Positions 1 through 7,219 are shown, numbered from the stretch's first letter. The stretch is 8,261 nt of DNA from Pseudomonadota bacterium (GCA_021817875.1 JAKAFQ010000164.1:1-8261), one strand, 5' to 3'. Numbers and translations are program-made. The notes: generated from the letters alone by a model not told the origin.

Positions 1-352
1 GCAGCGGCGGAGCGAACTGGCAGGCGCTCAGGCCGAATGCGAGGAGGGGCCACAGGCCGACTGCGCGCGAAAGGCGGCGCAGTCGGTGTGGCAGAGATCC
101 CGCGCAGCGGGAGTACCGTCGGCAATGCAAGGCGCACCTCGGGGCGCGAAGCCTGACGTCACACACGAGACTCCATGGTCCCATTCGGCCGAGACCGCCG
201 TAATACGTGGATGTGGAACGTAAAACACGGCGATCTTCGCCCGATACGTATTCCGAGGCAGCCCATGAGTGCGACGCGCACCGTTTTGCGCTGTGCGGCG
301 AGCGTGGCGCTGGACCTCGCCCTGCTGTCACGGCGTCGCTCACCCCGCTCGG
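1..352. other. Stretch without a supported gene
   Basis: Several frames are open here, as expected in GC-rich DNA, but none gives a recognisable protein. Plus frame 2 stays open from base 2 to about 232 and encodes a Cys-, Ala- and Arg-containing peptide that could be the tail of a gene starting outside the window; I cannot name it. The minus frame that carries the IS66 remnant at 353-478 continues open to the window edge, but its translation is Arg-, Ser- and Cys-rich with no family resemblance. The likeliest reading is decayed intergenic or mobile-element DNA. Confidence 0.4.
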
Positions 353-478
353 CTGATTGAGCTTGTCGGCGGCGTTCCAGGGCAGCAGTTCCTCGATGCG
401 GCGGATCGCGCGATCGGCGATCCGCTCGGGCCCGTCGTGGAGATAACTCTGCGGGTCGATTGGGTTGAGGCCCTTCGC
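353..478 (-). pseudogene. IS66-family transposase (TnpC) C-terminal remnant
   Basis: Read on the minus strand from 478 down to 353, the translation is 42 residues starting AKGLNPIDPQSYLHD and running through ERIADR and RRIEELLPWN. In IS66-family TnpC proteins the last 40 or so residues typically read AKLN..DP..YL..VL.RI..H....+.ELLPWN, so the match is to the conserved C-terminal tail. The DDE catalytic core that should precede it is absent: the same frame meets a stop at 578-580, and the DNA between has no transposase-like sequence. No TnpA, TnpB or terminal repeat is visible. This is an inactive scar of an old insertion or deletion. The assignment rests on recalled family motifs and not on a search. 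Confidence 0.6.
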
Positions 479-495
479 GTGACCGTGTGGGGGAT

Positions 496-516
496 TTTGA
501 TCATTTTTTGATCAAA
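496..516. repeat. AT-rich perfect inverted repeat
   Basis: Arms TTTGATCA (496-503) and TGATCAAA (509-516) are exact reverse complements around a five-T loop. It stands out as an AT-rich island in GC-rich DNA, just beyond the IS66 remnant. Its left edge is preceded by GGGGGA and its right edge is followed by TGGCC. It could be an operator, a weak terminator or a relic of a mobile-element end. The arms are short and I cannot tell which. Confidence 0.4.
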
Positions 517-577
517 TGGCCGGTGGTCGCCCCCAGGGAATCCGTACCCGCCCCGGCGCGCAAGCGGCGCTGCGCAA

Positions 578-745
578 TCAGCCTCGCGCCACCGGCGGCT
601 TGCGCTGCATCTTGGGCTTGAAATTCCTCCGCCGCAGCCCGAGGATGAACAGCAGGCTTTGACGGAACTGGCCAGAGAATCGGCTCGCGTCGAATCCCCC
701 GGCTGTGCGCCGAAGCCGTGTCGTCCCCGCGTCGGCGTGCCTCAT
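578..745 (-). CDS. Doubtful small hypothetical protein, 55 aa
   Basis: An ATG at 745-743 (minus) opens a 55-codon ORF ending at 578. The C-terminal half, containing FSGQFRQSLLFILGLRRRN, has a short hydrophobic stretch followed by a basic tail, more protein-like than the other shadow frames here. I do not recognise a family. There is no good Shine-Dalgarno sequence before the ATG, and the frame stays open upstream to about 1498 only as a shadow of clcA. It may be a decayed gene end or chance. Confidence 0.12.
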   Translation of the reverse strand: MRHADAGTTRLRRTAGGFDASRFSGQFRQSLLFILGLRRRNFKPKMQRKPPVARG

Positions 746-814
746 GAGCCGCGGCGGCCCGTTGATCATCTCGACAAAAGTGGCAGCCGATGACTGAGCG
801 TTTGGAGCAGGACA

Positions 815-2131
815 ATGGATGCGCCTGAGAGGCCGTCGAAAGGCAACCTGCTCGTGCTGGGGATCGTCGCGACGCTCGGGGGCATTGCGGTCGGGCTGGT
901 CGGCGCACTGTTCCGGCTGGCGCTCGACGATGCGGACCGGCTGCGTGGCGAGCTGCTCCGCCTGGCGCACGGCTGGAGCCTCGGCGGATTCCTGCCGTGG
1001 CTTGCGCTGATCGCGGCGAGCGTGGCGCTCGCCGCGTGGATGGTGCGGCGTTTCGCGCCGCATGCGGCCGGCAGCGGCATTCCGCAGGTCGAGGCCGAAC
1101 TCGACGCTGAGCTGCCGCCGCCCTCGGTGCACCTGGTCTTCGTGAAGTTCGTGGGTGGCGTGCTCGCAATCGGCTCGGGTCTGGCGCTCGGGCGAGAGGG
1201 ACCGACCATTCAGATGGGCGGCAGCATTTCCTACCACATCGGCAGGTGGCTGAATCGCAACTGGGAGGATTGTCGAGTGCTGATGGCGGCCGGTGCGGGC
1301 GCCGGACTGGCCACCGCCTTCAACGCGCCGATCGCGGGCGCGGTTTTCGTGCTCGAAGAACTGGTCAAACGCTTTGAGACACGCACCACGATCGCCGCGC
1401 TCTCGGCATCGGCTGTGGCGATTTCGGTCGAGCGGCTGATACTCGGCAACCAGCCGGATTTTATTGTCCGCCCCTTGGCGCGGCCCGGCCTCACACACGA
1501 CCCGCTCTACCTCCTGTTGGGGATCGGCGCCGGTTTCGCGGCGCTCTGGTATAACTGGACGCTGGTGCGGGGACTGAACACCGCGGACCGGATTGCCACC
1601 CTGCCCGTCGAGCTGCGCGCCGCGGTGATGGGCGCGGCGGTGGCCGCGGTCGCGTGGTTCGCGCCCTCGATGGTCGGCGGGGGCGACCCGCTCACCCAGA
1701 GGGTGCTCGACGGGGCGGGCCTGATCGCGATGCTGCCTGTCATCTATCTGCTGCGGCTCGGCCTGATTTCCGGCTCCTATGCGGTGCGCACGCCCGGCGG
1801 GCTGTTTGCACCCCTGCTCGTCCTGGGCGCCGTGCTCGGCCTTTGGTTCGGAAAGCTCTGCGCGCTCGCACTGCCGGACATGGACATTCAGCCTGTGGCG
1901 TTCGCCCTGGTCGGAATGGCCGCGCTGTTCACCGGAGTGGTGCGCGCGCCAGTGACCGGTATCGTGCTGGTGACCGAGATGACGGCCAACGTGACCATGC
2001 TGTTGCCGATGATTCTCGCCTGCTTCGCCGCCATGCTCGTGCCGACGCTCTTTGGCGATTCGCCGATCTACGACGTGCTGCGCGAGCGACTCGTGCCTCC
2101 TCGGCCCATTCCGGCCGGAGAGACCGACTGA
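815..2131 (+). CDS. clcA: ClC-family H+/Cl- exchange transporter
   Basis: This is a 438-residue inner-membrane ClC protein, probably a proton-coupled chloride antiporter acting in acid resistance, pH or osmotic balance. The family signatures are in order: GSGIP at 86-90 (Ser87 in the anion pore), GREGP at 126-130 (Glu128 is the gating glutamate, equivalent to E148 of E. coli ClcA), an EE pair at 181-182 (Glu182 matches the internal proton glutamate E203), GGLFAP at 328-333, and SPIY with Tyr419 (equivalent to pore Tyr445). Having both glutamates argues for an exchanger and not a passive channel. Hydrophobic segments alternate throughout, and there is no C-terminal CBS pair, as usual for the short bacterial form. 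The ATG at 815 follows GGAG at 804-807 with 7 bases of spacing. bmt follows 85 bp downstream on the same strand. Family assignment is very sure; the ion and direction are inferred from the family. Confidence 0.95.
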   Translation: MDAPERPSKGNLLVLGIVATLGGIAVGLVGALFRLALDDADRLRGELLRLAHGWSLGGFLPWLALIAASVALAAWMVRRFAPHAAGSGIPQVEAELDAELPPPSVHLVFVKFVGGVLAIGSGLALGREGPTIQMGGSISYHIGRWLNRNWEDCRVLMAAGAGAGLATAFNAPIAGAVFVLEELVKRFETRTTIAALSASAVAISVERLILGNQPDFIVRPLARPGLTHDPLYLLLGIGAGFAALWYNWTLVRGLNTADRIATLPVELRAAVMGAAVAAVAWFAPSMVGGGDPLTQRVLDGAGLIAMLPVIYLLRLGLISGSYAVRTPGGLFAPLLVLGAVLGLWFGKLCALALPDMDIQPVAFALVGMAALFTGVVRAPVTGIVLVTEMTANVTMLLPMILACFAAMLVPTLFGDSPIYDVLRERLVPPRPIPAGETD

Positions 2132-2148
2132 CCTGGAGGAGAGCCGGC

Positions 2149-2220
2149 ATGCCTGCGCCTGAGAGCAGTAGGCGACGTGCTAAGCTCGATCGGTACCGGA
2201 AAACCCAGGACCGCCGATGA
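2149..2220 (+). CDS. Possible 23-aa leader ORF coupled to bmt
   Basis: In the clcA-bmt gap, GGAGGA at 2135-2140, a near-perfect match to the anti-Shine-Dalgarno sequence, stands 8 bases before an ATG at 2149. The ORF runs 23 codons to a TGA at 2218-2220 that overlaps the bmt ATG (2217) as ATGA, the classic arrangement for translational coupling. The peptide, MPAPESSRRRAKLDRYRKTQ plus DRR, has 9 Arg/Lys in 23 residues and no recognisable family. The site is a better ribosome binding site than that of bmt itself (AGGA, 2207-2210). It could be a leader peptide that feeds ribosomes to bmt, a small basic protein, or an accident of GC-rich sequence. No Met run or attenuator hairpin supports amino-acid attenuation. 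Confidence 0.4.
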   Translation: MPAPESSRRRAKLDRYRKTQDRR

Positions 2221-3272
2221 CGACCGACCGATTGACGCCACTTCTCGCGCAGCGGCCGTGGCTGCTCGCCGACGGGGCGATGGGCAGCAATCTGTTTGCG
2301 CGCGGCTTGACGAGCGGAGAAGCTCCCGAACTGTGGAACACGGAGCACCCGCAAAGGATCCGCGAGCTGCAGCGCAGCTTCATCGAATCCGGGGCCGACA
2401 TCATCCTGACCAACAGCTTCGGCGGCAACCGGCATCGTCTGAAATTGCACAAGGCCGAAGGCCGGGTCGCGCAGCTCAACGAAGCCGCAGCGGGTCTCGC
2501 CCGCGCCGAGGCGGATGGGGCGGGCCGCATCGTGCTCGTCGGCGGCAGCATGGGACCCACCGGCGAGATCCTGCAGCCGCTCGGGCCGCTCTCGGCGGCG
2601 GAGGCGCGCGAGTCCTTCGCGGAGCAGGCGGCCGCGCTCGCTCGAGGGGGGGCGGACATCCTGTGGATCGAGACGATGTCCTCGGTCGAGGAGGCCGCAG
2701 CGGCCATCGACGGGGCGCATCGCACGGGGCTTCCGATCGTCACGACCCTGAGCTTCGATACCAACGGCAGAACGATGATGGGCATCACGCCCGCCGAGCT
2801 CGCCGACCTCTGCCGGAAGCATCACCTGGCCGCCTGCGGCAGCAATTGCGGTGTGGGTGCGGCGGAGCTGGTGGCATCGATCGTCAATCTGGCTGCGGCG
2901 GCCGATCCGGCCGCGATCCTCGTCGCGAAGGCGAACTGCGGAATCCCCCAATTCGTCGACGGGGCGATCCGGTTCAGCGGTACGCCCGAACTCATGGCCG
3001 AGTACGCTCGCCTTGCCATTGATGCCGGTGCACGCATCATTGGTGGATGCTGCGGCACCACCCCGGAACATCTGCGTGCGATGCGCCAGGCGCTCGAGAC
3101 GCACGTCCGCGGTCCCACACCCACGATCGAGACGATCGAGGCGCGTCTCGGCGCCCTGTCGGCAGGCGCGACGGCACAACTGCGCGGCGAAATGTCTCGC
3201 GACGCCGGCGCCGCACCCGGCGCGTCCCAACGCCGCCCATCCCGTCGGCGAGCGCCTCACGGCGAGCGTTGA
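2217..3272 (+). CDS. bmt: Homocysteine S-methyltransferase (betaine-type, Bmt)
   Basis: This 351-residue cytoplasmic enzyme is expected to transfer a methyl group to homocysteine to make methionine; in proteobacteria this subfamily is usually annotated as betaine-homocysteine methyltransferase. The fold is a zinc-dependent TIM barrel. The N-terminal LLADGAMGSNLF (16-27) and APELWN (36-41) are subfamily hallmarks, and TNSFGGNRHRL (65-75) is the typical barrel loop. The three zinc-ligand cysteines are present: Cys211 in GSNCG, and Cys278-Cys279 in GGCCG. The last 30 or so residues are Arg- and Ala-rich and look disordered. The ATG at 2217 has AGGA at 2207-2210 and overlaps the stop of the upstream leader ORF. 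It lies downstream of clcA, probably on the same transcript, and a hairpin follows 20 bases after the stop. Methyl donor (glycine betaine or another) cannot be read from the sequence. Confidence 0.9.
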   Translation: MTTDRLTPLLAQRPWLLADGAMGSNLFARGLTSGEAPELWNTEHPQRIRELQRSFIESGADIILTNSFGGNRHRLKLHKAEGRVAQLNEAAAGLARAEADGAGRIVLVGGSMGPTGEILQPLGPLSAAEARESFAEQAAALARGGADILWIETMSSVEEAAAAIDGAHRTGLPIVTTLSFDTNGRTMMGITPAELADLCRKHHLAACGSNCGVGAAELVASIVNLAAAADPAAILVAKANCGIPQFVDGAIRFSGTPELMAEYARLAIDAGARIIGGCCGTTPEHLRAMRQALETHVRGPTPTIETIEARLGALSAGATAQLRGEMSRDAGAAPGASQRRPSRRRAPHGER

Positions 3273-3291
3273 GAGTCTTGGTATCCGCACC

Positions 3292-3312
3292 GGACGGCAG
3301 GAGCTGCCGTCC
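3292..3312 (+). terminator. Candidate terminator hairpin after bmt
   Basis: GGACGGCAG (3292-3300) and CTGCCGTCC (3304-3312) are exact reverse complements with a GAG loop, starting 20 bases after the bmt stop. The position fits a transcript end. There is no T-run on the plus strand, so it would be a poor intrinsic terminator; it may instead protect the 3' end or assist Rho. Confidence 0.45.
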
Positions 3313-3515
3313 CCTTGCGGCCAGCACGCCGTTTCGACCGGCACCTTGAACGAATCGCCCCCGCCGCAGTCCGTGGCGACAGAGCGCGGCCGCGGGCAGT
3401 CCGCTCGATCTGGCTCCACGGCCGCAGATTCCGCACGTCGAGCGTACGGTCGCACGCCGGGAGATAATGAACGCTCGCCCCCGTCCGCAGCCTCGATCAC
3501 CAGCGGGGCCAGCGA

Positions 3516-3541
3516 GCCGGCCGGGGCCCGCTCCGGCCGGC
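3516..3541 (-). terminator. Candidate terminator hairpin after the esterase
   Basis: GCCGGCCGG (3516-3524) and CCGGCCGGC (3533-3541) are exact reverse complements around an 8-base loop, 39 bases beyond the esterase stop on the minus strand. All 18 stem bases are G or C, so the hairpin would be very stable. No T-tract follows on the minus strand, so the terminator call rests on position and stability only. Confidence 0.35.
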
Positions 3542-3580
3542 CCGCCGAGGAGCCGATCCACTATGACGCCGGTCGAGCAC

Positions 3581-5188
3581 CTAGAAGAGCGACAGCTTAC
3601 CGCCGTGCGCGACGAAGTTGCGCAGCACACGGAGCCGTTCGGGCGTGGAGACAGCTGGTCGGGCTCCAACCCGATTCCCGAGTCCCATCACCTGTGTTTG
3701 CATCCTTCCGGCGCGAGGCCAGCGCGCAACGCCCGGGCCATTGGGATTCCCGGTACGCATGAAATTGATCCAGTAGCGCTGCAATTGGGTTGAAATCTCA
3801 TGGTCCTTGGCCGTGAAGACTCGGCCCTTCTGCTTGAGCGCTCCAAAAACGTAGGGCACCTCGGCCGTGTGAAAGCTGCCCCACTTCGCGGCGTCCGGCA
3901 CCGGATACGCGTGATCGAACAGATAATCGAAAACGGGCTCGCCTGAGGACGCGGCACGCTCGTCCGAAAAGATCAGCAGGCTCGCCATGTAGCGGTCCCG
4001 GGCCAACGTGGCTGCCGAATCGCTCGCCTCCTGGAGGCTCGCATGCGGATAAACAGCCAAGATCCGCCCCGCAAACTTCCCAAATTGCTTCCTCACCAAC
4101 ACTTCGAATTGCTCCGGCGTCACTTTCTCCTTTCCCCACAGCTGGCCCTCGTCATAGTTGAATCCCGTCAGCAATGGAACATCGGATTGCAGGAGCGCGC
4201 CGGCAGTCGGGTCCACCGCCACCACCGATCCGTCCACATTCGGTGCAAACACAATGGGCGGCAGGCCGGCGGAGGGTCCCTTCTTAGGCGGTGCCACAAA
4301 GGACGCCCGCATGAGCTTCGCGGCGCTTTCGGCGCGCAGCTCCGATAAGCTCGACGCACCTGCGCGGCGCTCGAAGTCGAGCCCTATCCGCTCCGCCTGC
4401 TGCAAGGTGGGAGTGAAGATGCCCATGCCTGAGCCGCTCTCCGCGATCGCCCGCTCGAACAGACCTTTGGCGGGCTTGGAAACAAGCAGGAAATTCACCG
4501 CAGCCGCCCCCGCGGACTGTCCGCTGACGGTGACCCGCTGCGGATTGCCGCCGAAACGCGCGATGTTCGCGTGAACCCATTTGAGCGCCGCGATGATATC
4601 CTCCATGCCGTAGTTTCCAGAGCTTCCTGTGCGCGACTCCTTCGTCAGCTCCGGGAGGGCGAGAAAGCCGAATACTCCAAGTCTGTAGTTGATCGTCACC
4701 ACCACGACGCCCTTGTCCGCGAGGTGAGTCCCATTGTAGATAGGGATAGACCCGGAACCGCTGCCGAAGCCCCCGCCGTGAATAAAGACATAAACCGGCA
4801 GCTCACCCGAACGCCTCTCCGGCGTCCACACGTTCAGGAACAGACAGTTTTCACTCACGGGACCGGATATCATGAACTCCGCCGTGTACGGCCCGAACGC
4901 GATCCCGGGTCCCTGGTAGCAGTTCGCCCCAAAATGGCTGGCGTCCCTGACACCCTTCCAGGAAACCGGCGCCTCTGGCGCCCGCCAGCGCAGCGGTCCA
5001 ACGGGCGGCTTCGCATACGGAATCCCGAGATACGCGGCCACGCCATCCGTGACGACACCACGAACGGCGCCGTCCGTCGTGGTCACCACTGGCATATGCT
5101 TCGCCGAAGCGGCGGCCGGATCCGTCATCAGCATCGCCGCCGTGAGCAACGCTCCGGCCAGACTGCCTATCAGGTGCCTACTCTTCAT
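3581..5188 (-). CDS. Secreted type B carboxylesterase
   Basis: This is a complete 535-residue alpha/beta-hydrolase of the carboxylesterase type B family, the usual length for bacterial members. Residues 1-29 form a Sec signal peptide (basic start, hydrophobic core, AAASA before Lys30), so it acts in the periplasm or outside. The catalytic triad is readable: nucleophile Ser225 in SGQSAG, acid Glu347 in GFNYDEG, and His440 in SFHTAEVPYVFG. The oxyanion hole is HGGGF at 137-141, and SENCLFLNVW (113-121 region) is the second family signature. Cys90 and Cys115 probably form the conserved disulfide. The start is firm: GAGGTGA lies just before the ATG at 5188. It reads GQSAG where many relatives have GESAG. 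A truncated TonB-dependent receptor ends 63 bp upstream on the same strand, suggesting a former operon for taking up and hydrolysing an ester. Substrate is unknown. With the receptor's 5' end gone, expression may be lost or driven from elsewhere. Confidence 0.93.
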   Translation of the reverse strand: MKSRHLIGSLAGALLTAAMLMTDPAAASAKHMPVVTTTDGAVRGVVTDGVAAYLGIPYAKPPVGPLRWRAPEAPVSWKGVRDASHFGANCYQGPGIAFGPYTAEFMISGPVSENCLFLNVWTPERRSGELPVYVFIHGGGFGSGSGSIPIYNGTHLADKGVVVVTINYRLGVFGFLALPELTKESRTGSSGNYGMEDIIAALKWVHANIARFGGNPQRVTVSGQSAGAAAVNFLLVSKPAKGLFERAIAESGSGMGIFTPTLQQAERIGLDFERRAGASSLSELRAESAAKLMRASFVAPPKKGPSAGLPPIVFAPNVDGSVVAVDPTAGALLQSDVPLLTGFNYDEGQLWGKEKVTPEQFEVLVRKQFGKFAGRILAVYPHASLQEASDSAATLARDRYMASLLIFSDERAASSGEPVFDYLFDHAYPVPDAAKWGSFHTAEVPYVFGALKQKGRVFTAKDHEISTQLQRYWINFMRTGNPNGPGVARWPRAGRMQTQVMGLGNRVGARPAVSTPERLRVLRNFVAHGGKLSLF

Positions 5189-5251
5189 TTTTTCACCTCA
5201 TGACTCGTATGCCAGACTCCGGGATGTGGCCGTTTACCGCCGACGATTTGC

Positions 5252-6895
5252 TCAGAATCTGAAGTCAACCTCCCCGACAAACGTACGGGGCGGCAGAAAC
5301 TCGTAGGTGTTTGTATCGGAGAACGGGTCGATCGCCGCCTGCGACACCACGAACGAGTTTGAAATATTGTGCACCAAAAAGCGGGCCTTCCAGTCACCGC
5401 CATTTGGCCCGAACGCCAGCATCGCGTCTCCTCTGGCATATGACGGTGAAGACGTACTCGGCAGATTGTAAAGATCGAAGTAGAATTTCGAAGAGAATTT
5501 CGCATCCAGCCGCACCATCAGGGCGTACCCGTCAAACTCGAATTTGTGCGAAAGACTCGCTGTCGCGACCAGCGCCGGCGCGTTCGGCAATTGGTTTCCG
5601 CTCACGTTTACCGGTGTGTTGAATGGGCCGACGACCGAAGGCAGATTCTCGCCGAATCTGTCGTGGAGGTACGTCGCGCCGAGGTCGAACAGCGTTCTGT
5701 CGGCGATGATGGCTTCGAGGCTGAGTTCCGCCCCGATCATGTGTGCGGTGCCGAAATTCTCGATTCCGCTGGAGCTCGGGGAGATGAGAGGCGTTGGGAC
5801 GTTCGCCTGATAGCCCAGGTAACGCTCATCGAAGATGTCCGCGTCTATGATCGCCCGCTGATTGAACAGAGTATTCTTCGATCCGAGCTCGTAGCTCTCG
5901 ACCGTTTCCGGGCCATAGGGAACGGTAGGCGCGCCCGGATTGACGTTGAATCCGCCCGACTTGAAGCCGGTGTCGTAATTTGCATACACCATGTTCCTTT
6001 TCGTGATGTTCCATTGCACCCCCAGGTGATAGGTAGGTTTTCCCTCGGTGACCGACCCGGCCGCCGAGGTGACATTGAGCGGAGGAACCCCGACACATCC
6101 AAGCGCCCCGTAGAGGAAAGGTGGAACGCCCGCGATGTCGCATCGCAGATAATTGGCGCCATACCTGGTAATTGTTTCGTGGGTGTATCGGGCGCCACCG
6201 GTAAGCTGGATCGTTCGGGTAACGTTGTACGCCACTTGGCCGAATACGGCTCTCGAAACCGTGTCGACGCTGTAGTCGAACTGTATGAGATCCTGTCCGG
6301 CGTACTGCCCAGACTCTTCCAGCTGAAAGCTGTCCACAGGATTGTTCCACTCTGAAAAGTAGAACCCGCCGACGATGAGGTGCACTCGTTTGCTGATCGG
6401 AGCGGACAGCAGGATCTGGTGGTTCCACGTCGTCGGATGCTCGTTCTGAATGAACTGGGCGACTGTCGGCGTCATCGAAGGGGGCGTCGGCGGCGTGGAT
6501 ACGTCCGAGGCATGATGATATTGCTCGACGTCGATTCCACCGTTGTAGACCAGCTTTGCATCCAGGGGCAGACCCCGGAGTGTTGCGACCCAGGTTGTAC
6601 GGTGAGCGGAGAGTGACAAGGCACTCGGCGCGTAATTGGTGATGCCGTTGGCAACCAACGCGGGGTTGAAGGCTGTTCCAAGAGGCGTCGAAACCTGCAC
6701 ATCTCCGTATCCACCGAGGTGGTCGATCTGGTAGCCAAGCAGCAGGCTGAAGTTCTCGGTAGGCTTCCAGAGAATCTGTGCGCGGCCGGAGGCCGACCTG
6801 TCGTCATTACCCCAATAATTCAGCCCGGGCCCGGTAACGTGCAGGTAGCCCGCGCGAGAGCGAAAGAGTCCGGAGAAGCGCGCGAACAGGTGCTG
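5252..6895 (-). pseudogene. TonB-dependent receptor, 5'-truncated
   Basis: The minus-strand frame encodes the beta-barrel of an outer-membrane TonB-dependent receptor of the large FecA/FhuA-like type. Typical barrel sequences include GRAQILWKPTENFSLLLGYQ (near 6725-6785), AVFGQVAYNVTRTIQLTGGARYTHE, MVYANYDTGFKSGGFN (near 5945-5990), and a C-terminal VDFRF ending in Phe, the signal for outer-membrane insertion. The frame is open to 6970, but receptor-like sequence fades at about 6890-6900, after FSGLFRSRAGY. Intact relatives have about 700-800 residues; here about 548 remain. Signal peptide, TonB box and plug domain are missing, and the DNA where they should lie carries an IS21-family element on the opposite strand. 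A GTG at 6700 could formally start a 482-residue ORF, but that would begin inside the barrel and is not credible. An esterase gene follows 63 bp downstream. The gene is almost certainly dead. Confidence 0.85.
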
Positions 6896-6900
6896 TGAAC

Positions 6901-6917
6901 GGCGGTCAGGAACCGCC
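6901..6917. repeat. Inverted repeat at the presumed element junction
   Basis: GGCGGT (6901-6906) and ACCGCC (6912-6917) pair around a CAGGA loop. It lies exactly where the receptor-coding sequence stops. It may be part of the element's terminal sequence. Six-base arms are common in DNA this GC-rich, so the support is positional only. Confidence 0.3.
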
Positions 6918-7027
6918 TGATTCTGGGGTTGGGCTGCGGTTTTGAGATGACGGCCTGAGCTTCGAGGCGCTCAATTCCGCCTCTCGTCTTCTTCGGATAT
7001 TCCCCCCTCTATACGTCGCTCTTCTGA

Positions 7028-7087
7028 GCGTCGCCGCGCAGCGGCGACGCAGTCTGACCGGCCGTTCAGGCCGGGCAGAGATCTGCC
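7028..7087. repeat. Three tandem hairpins in 60 bases
   Basis: Three hairpins follow one another. The first has 10-base perfect arms, GCGTCGCCGC (7028-7037) and GCGGCGACGC (7041-7050), with a GCA loop. The second is CCGGCC (7058-7063) and GGCCGG (7069-7074) around GTTCA. The third is GGCAG (7074-7078) and CTGCC (7083-7087) around AGAT, sharing one base with the second. They lie in the non-coding leader between the receptor remnant and the Cys-rich gene. Possible roles are blocking transcription into the element, transposase binding, or a structured RNA. The first hairpin is strong; the other two could be chance. Confidence 0.5.
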
Positions 7088-7112
7088 GCTGCGATTGGAT
7101 GCCTGGGGGTGT

Positions 7113-7135
7113 CCGCACCTGCGCCGCGGGTGCGG
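7113..7135 (+). terminator. GC hairpin followed by CTTTGTCT
   Basis: CCGCACC (7113-7119) and GGTGCGG (7129-7135) pair around a 9-base loop and are followed on the plus strand by CTTTGTCTG. This is a weak intrinsic-terminator shape upstream of the Cys-rich gene. It could stop transcripts entering the element from the left. The T-tract is interrupted, so confidence is low. Confidence 0.25.
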
Positions 7136-7183
7136 CTTTGTCTGCTTCGGCTATGCTGAAGGCACGAGACGCACATAGACGAA

Positions 7184-7219
7184 GGCCCGGGTCGTTTGAT
7201 TGGCGTCAGACCCCGGGCC
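7184..7219. repeat. Long-loop inverted repeat over the TTG start at 7200
   Basis: GGCCCGGG (7184-7191) and CCCGGGCC (7212-7219) are exact reverse complements; the stem extends by TC/GA with one bulged base. The TTG at 7200, the farthest upstream start of the Cys-rich gene, lies in the loop. In an RNA this would hold that start in a structured region and favour the later start at 7308. Confidence 0.35.

Larger units (their letters stand above)
479..814. other. Gap upstream of clcA
   Basis: This 336-base stretch should contain the clcA promoter, but I see no convincing -35/-10 pair. It holds an AT-rich hairpin (496-516) and a possible 55-codon minus-strand ORF (578-745), described separately. 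A Shine-Dalgarno-like GGAG at 804-807 serves clcA. The remainder gives no recognisable product in any frame. Confidence 0.5.
3273..3580. other. Convergent gap between bmt and the esterase
   Basis: This 308-base gap separates two genes that end toward each other. It contains two perfect GC-rich inverted repeats (3292-3312 and 3516-3541), probably termination or transcript-end structures. A minus-strand frame around 3421-3435 encodes CGICG, a motif like the one in FdhD proteins, but the surroundings do not support a gene. No other coding signal is convincing. Confidence 0.45.

Noticed and set aside
72..103. Similarity between 72-103 and 7041-7089 (GCGGCG, CAGTC and GGCAGAGATC in the same order)
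   Set aside because: The longest exact match is 10 bases and the spacing differs by about 17 bases. Ten-base matches are expected by chance in a window this size, so a second element end at the left edge is not supported.
202..252. Inverted repeat AATACGT (202-208) and ACGTATT (246-252)
   Set aside because: The arms are 7 bases with a 37-base loop and no neighbouring gene start or element end to give it meaning.
578..1498. Long minus-strand frame of 306 codons opposite clcA
   Set aside because: It is antisense to clcA, whose plus-strand translation carries every ClC motif. The composition is Arg-, Gln- and Ala-rich with no family resemblance, as expected for a shadow in GC-rich DNA.
2132..2216. 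Riboswitch (SAM or SAH type) ahead of bmt
   Set aside because: Only 85 bases separate clcA and bmt, most of them occupied by the leader ORF; I see no conserved riboswitch core or terminator-antiterminator pair.
1929..3500. Minus-strand frame of 523 codons across the end of clcA and all of bmt
   Set aside because: It crosses two well-supported plus-strand genes and their gap, with no recognisable domain; a shadow frame.
5252..6700. Receptor read as an intact 482-residue gene starting at GTG 6700
   Set aside because: Barrel-like sequence continues upstream in the same frame to about 6895, and no signal peptide follows the GTG, so this is not a true start.
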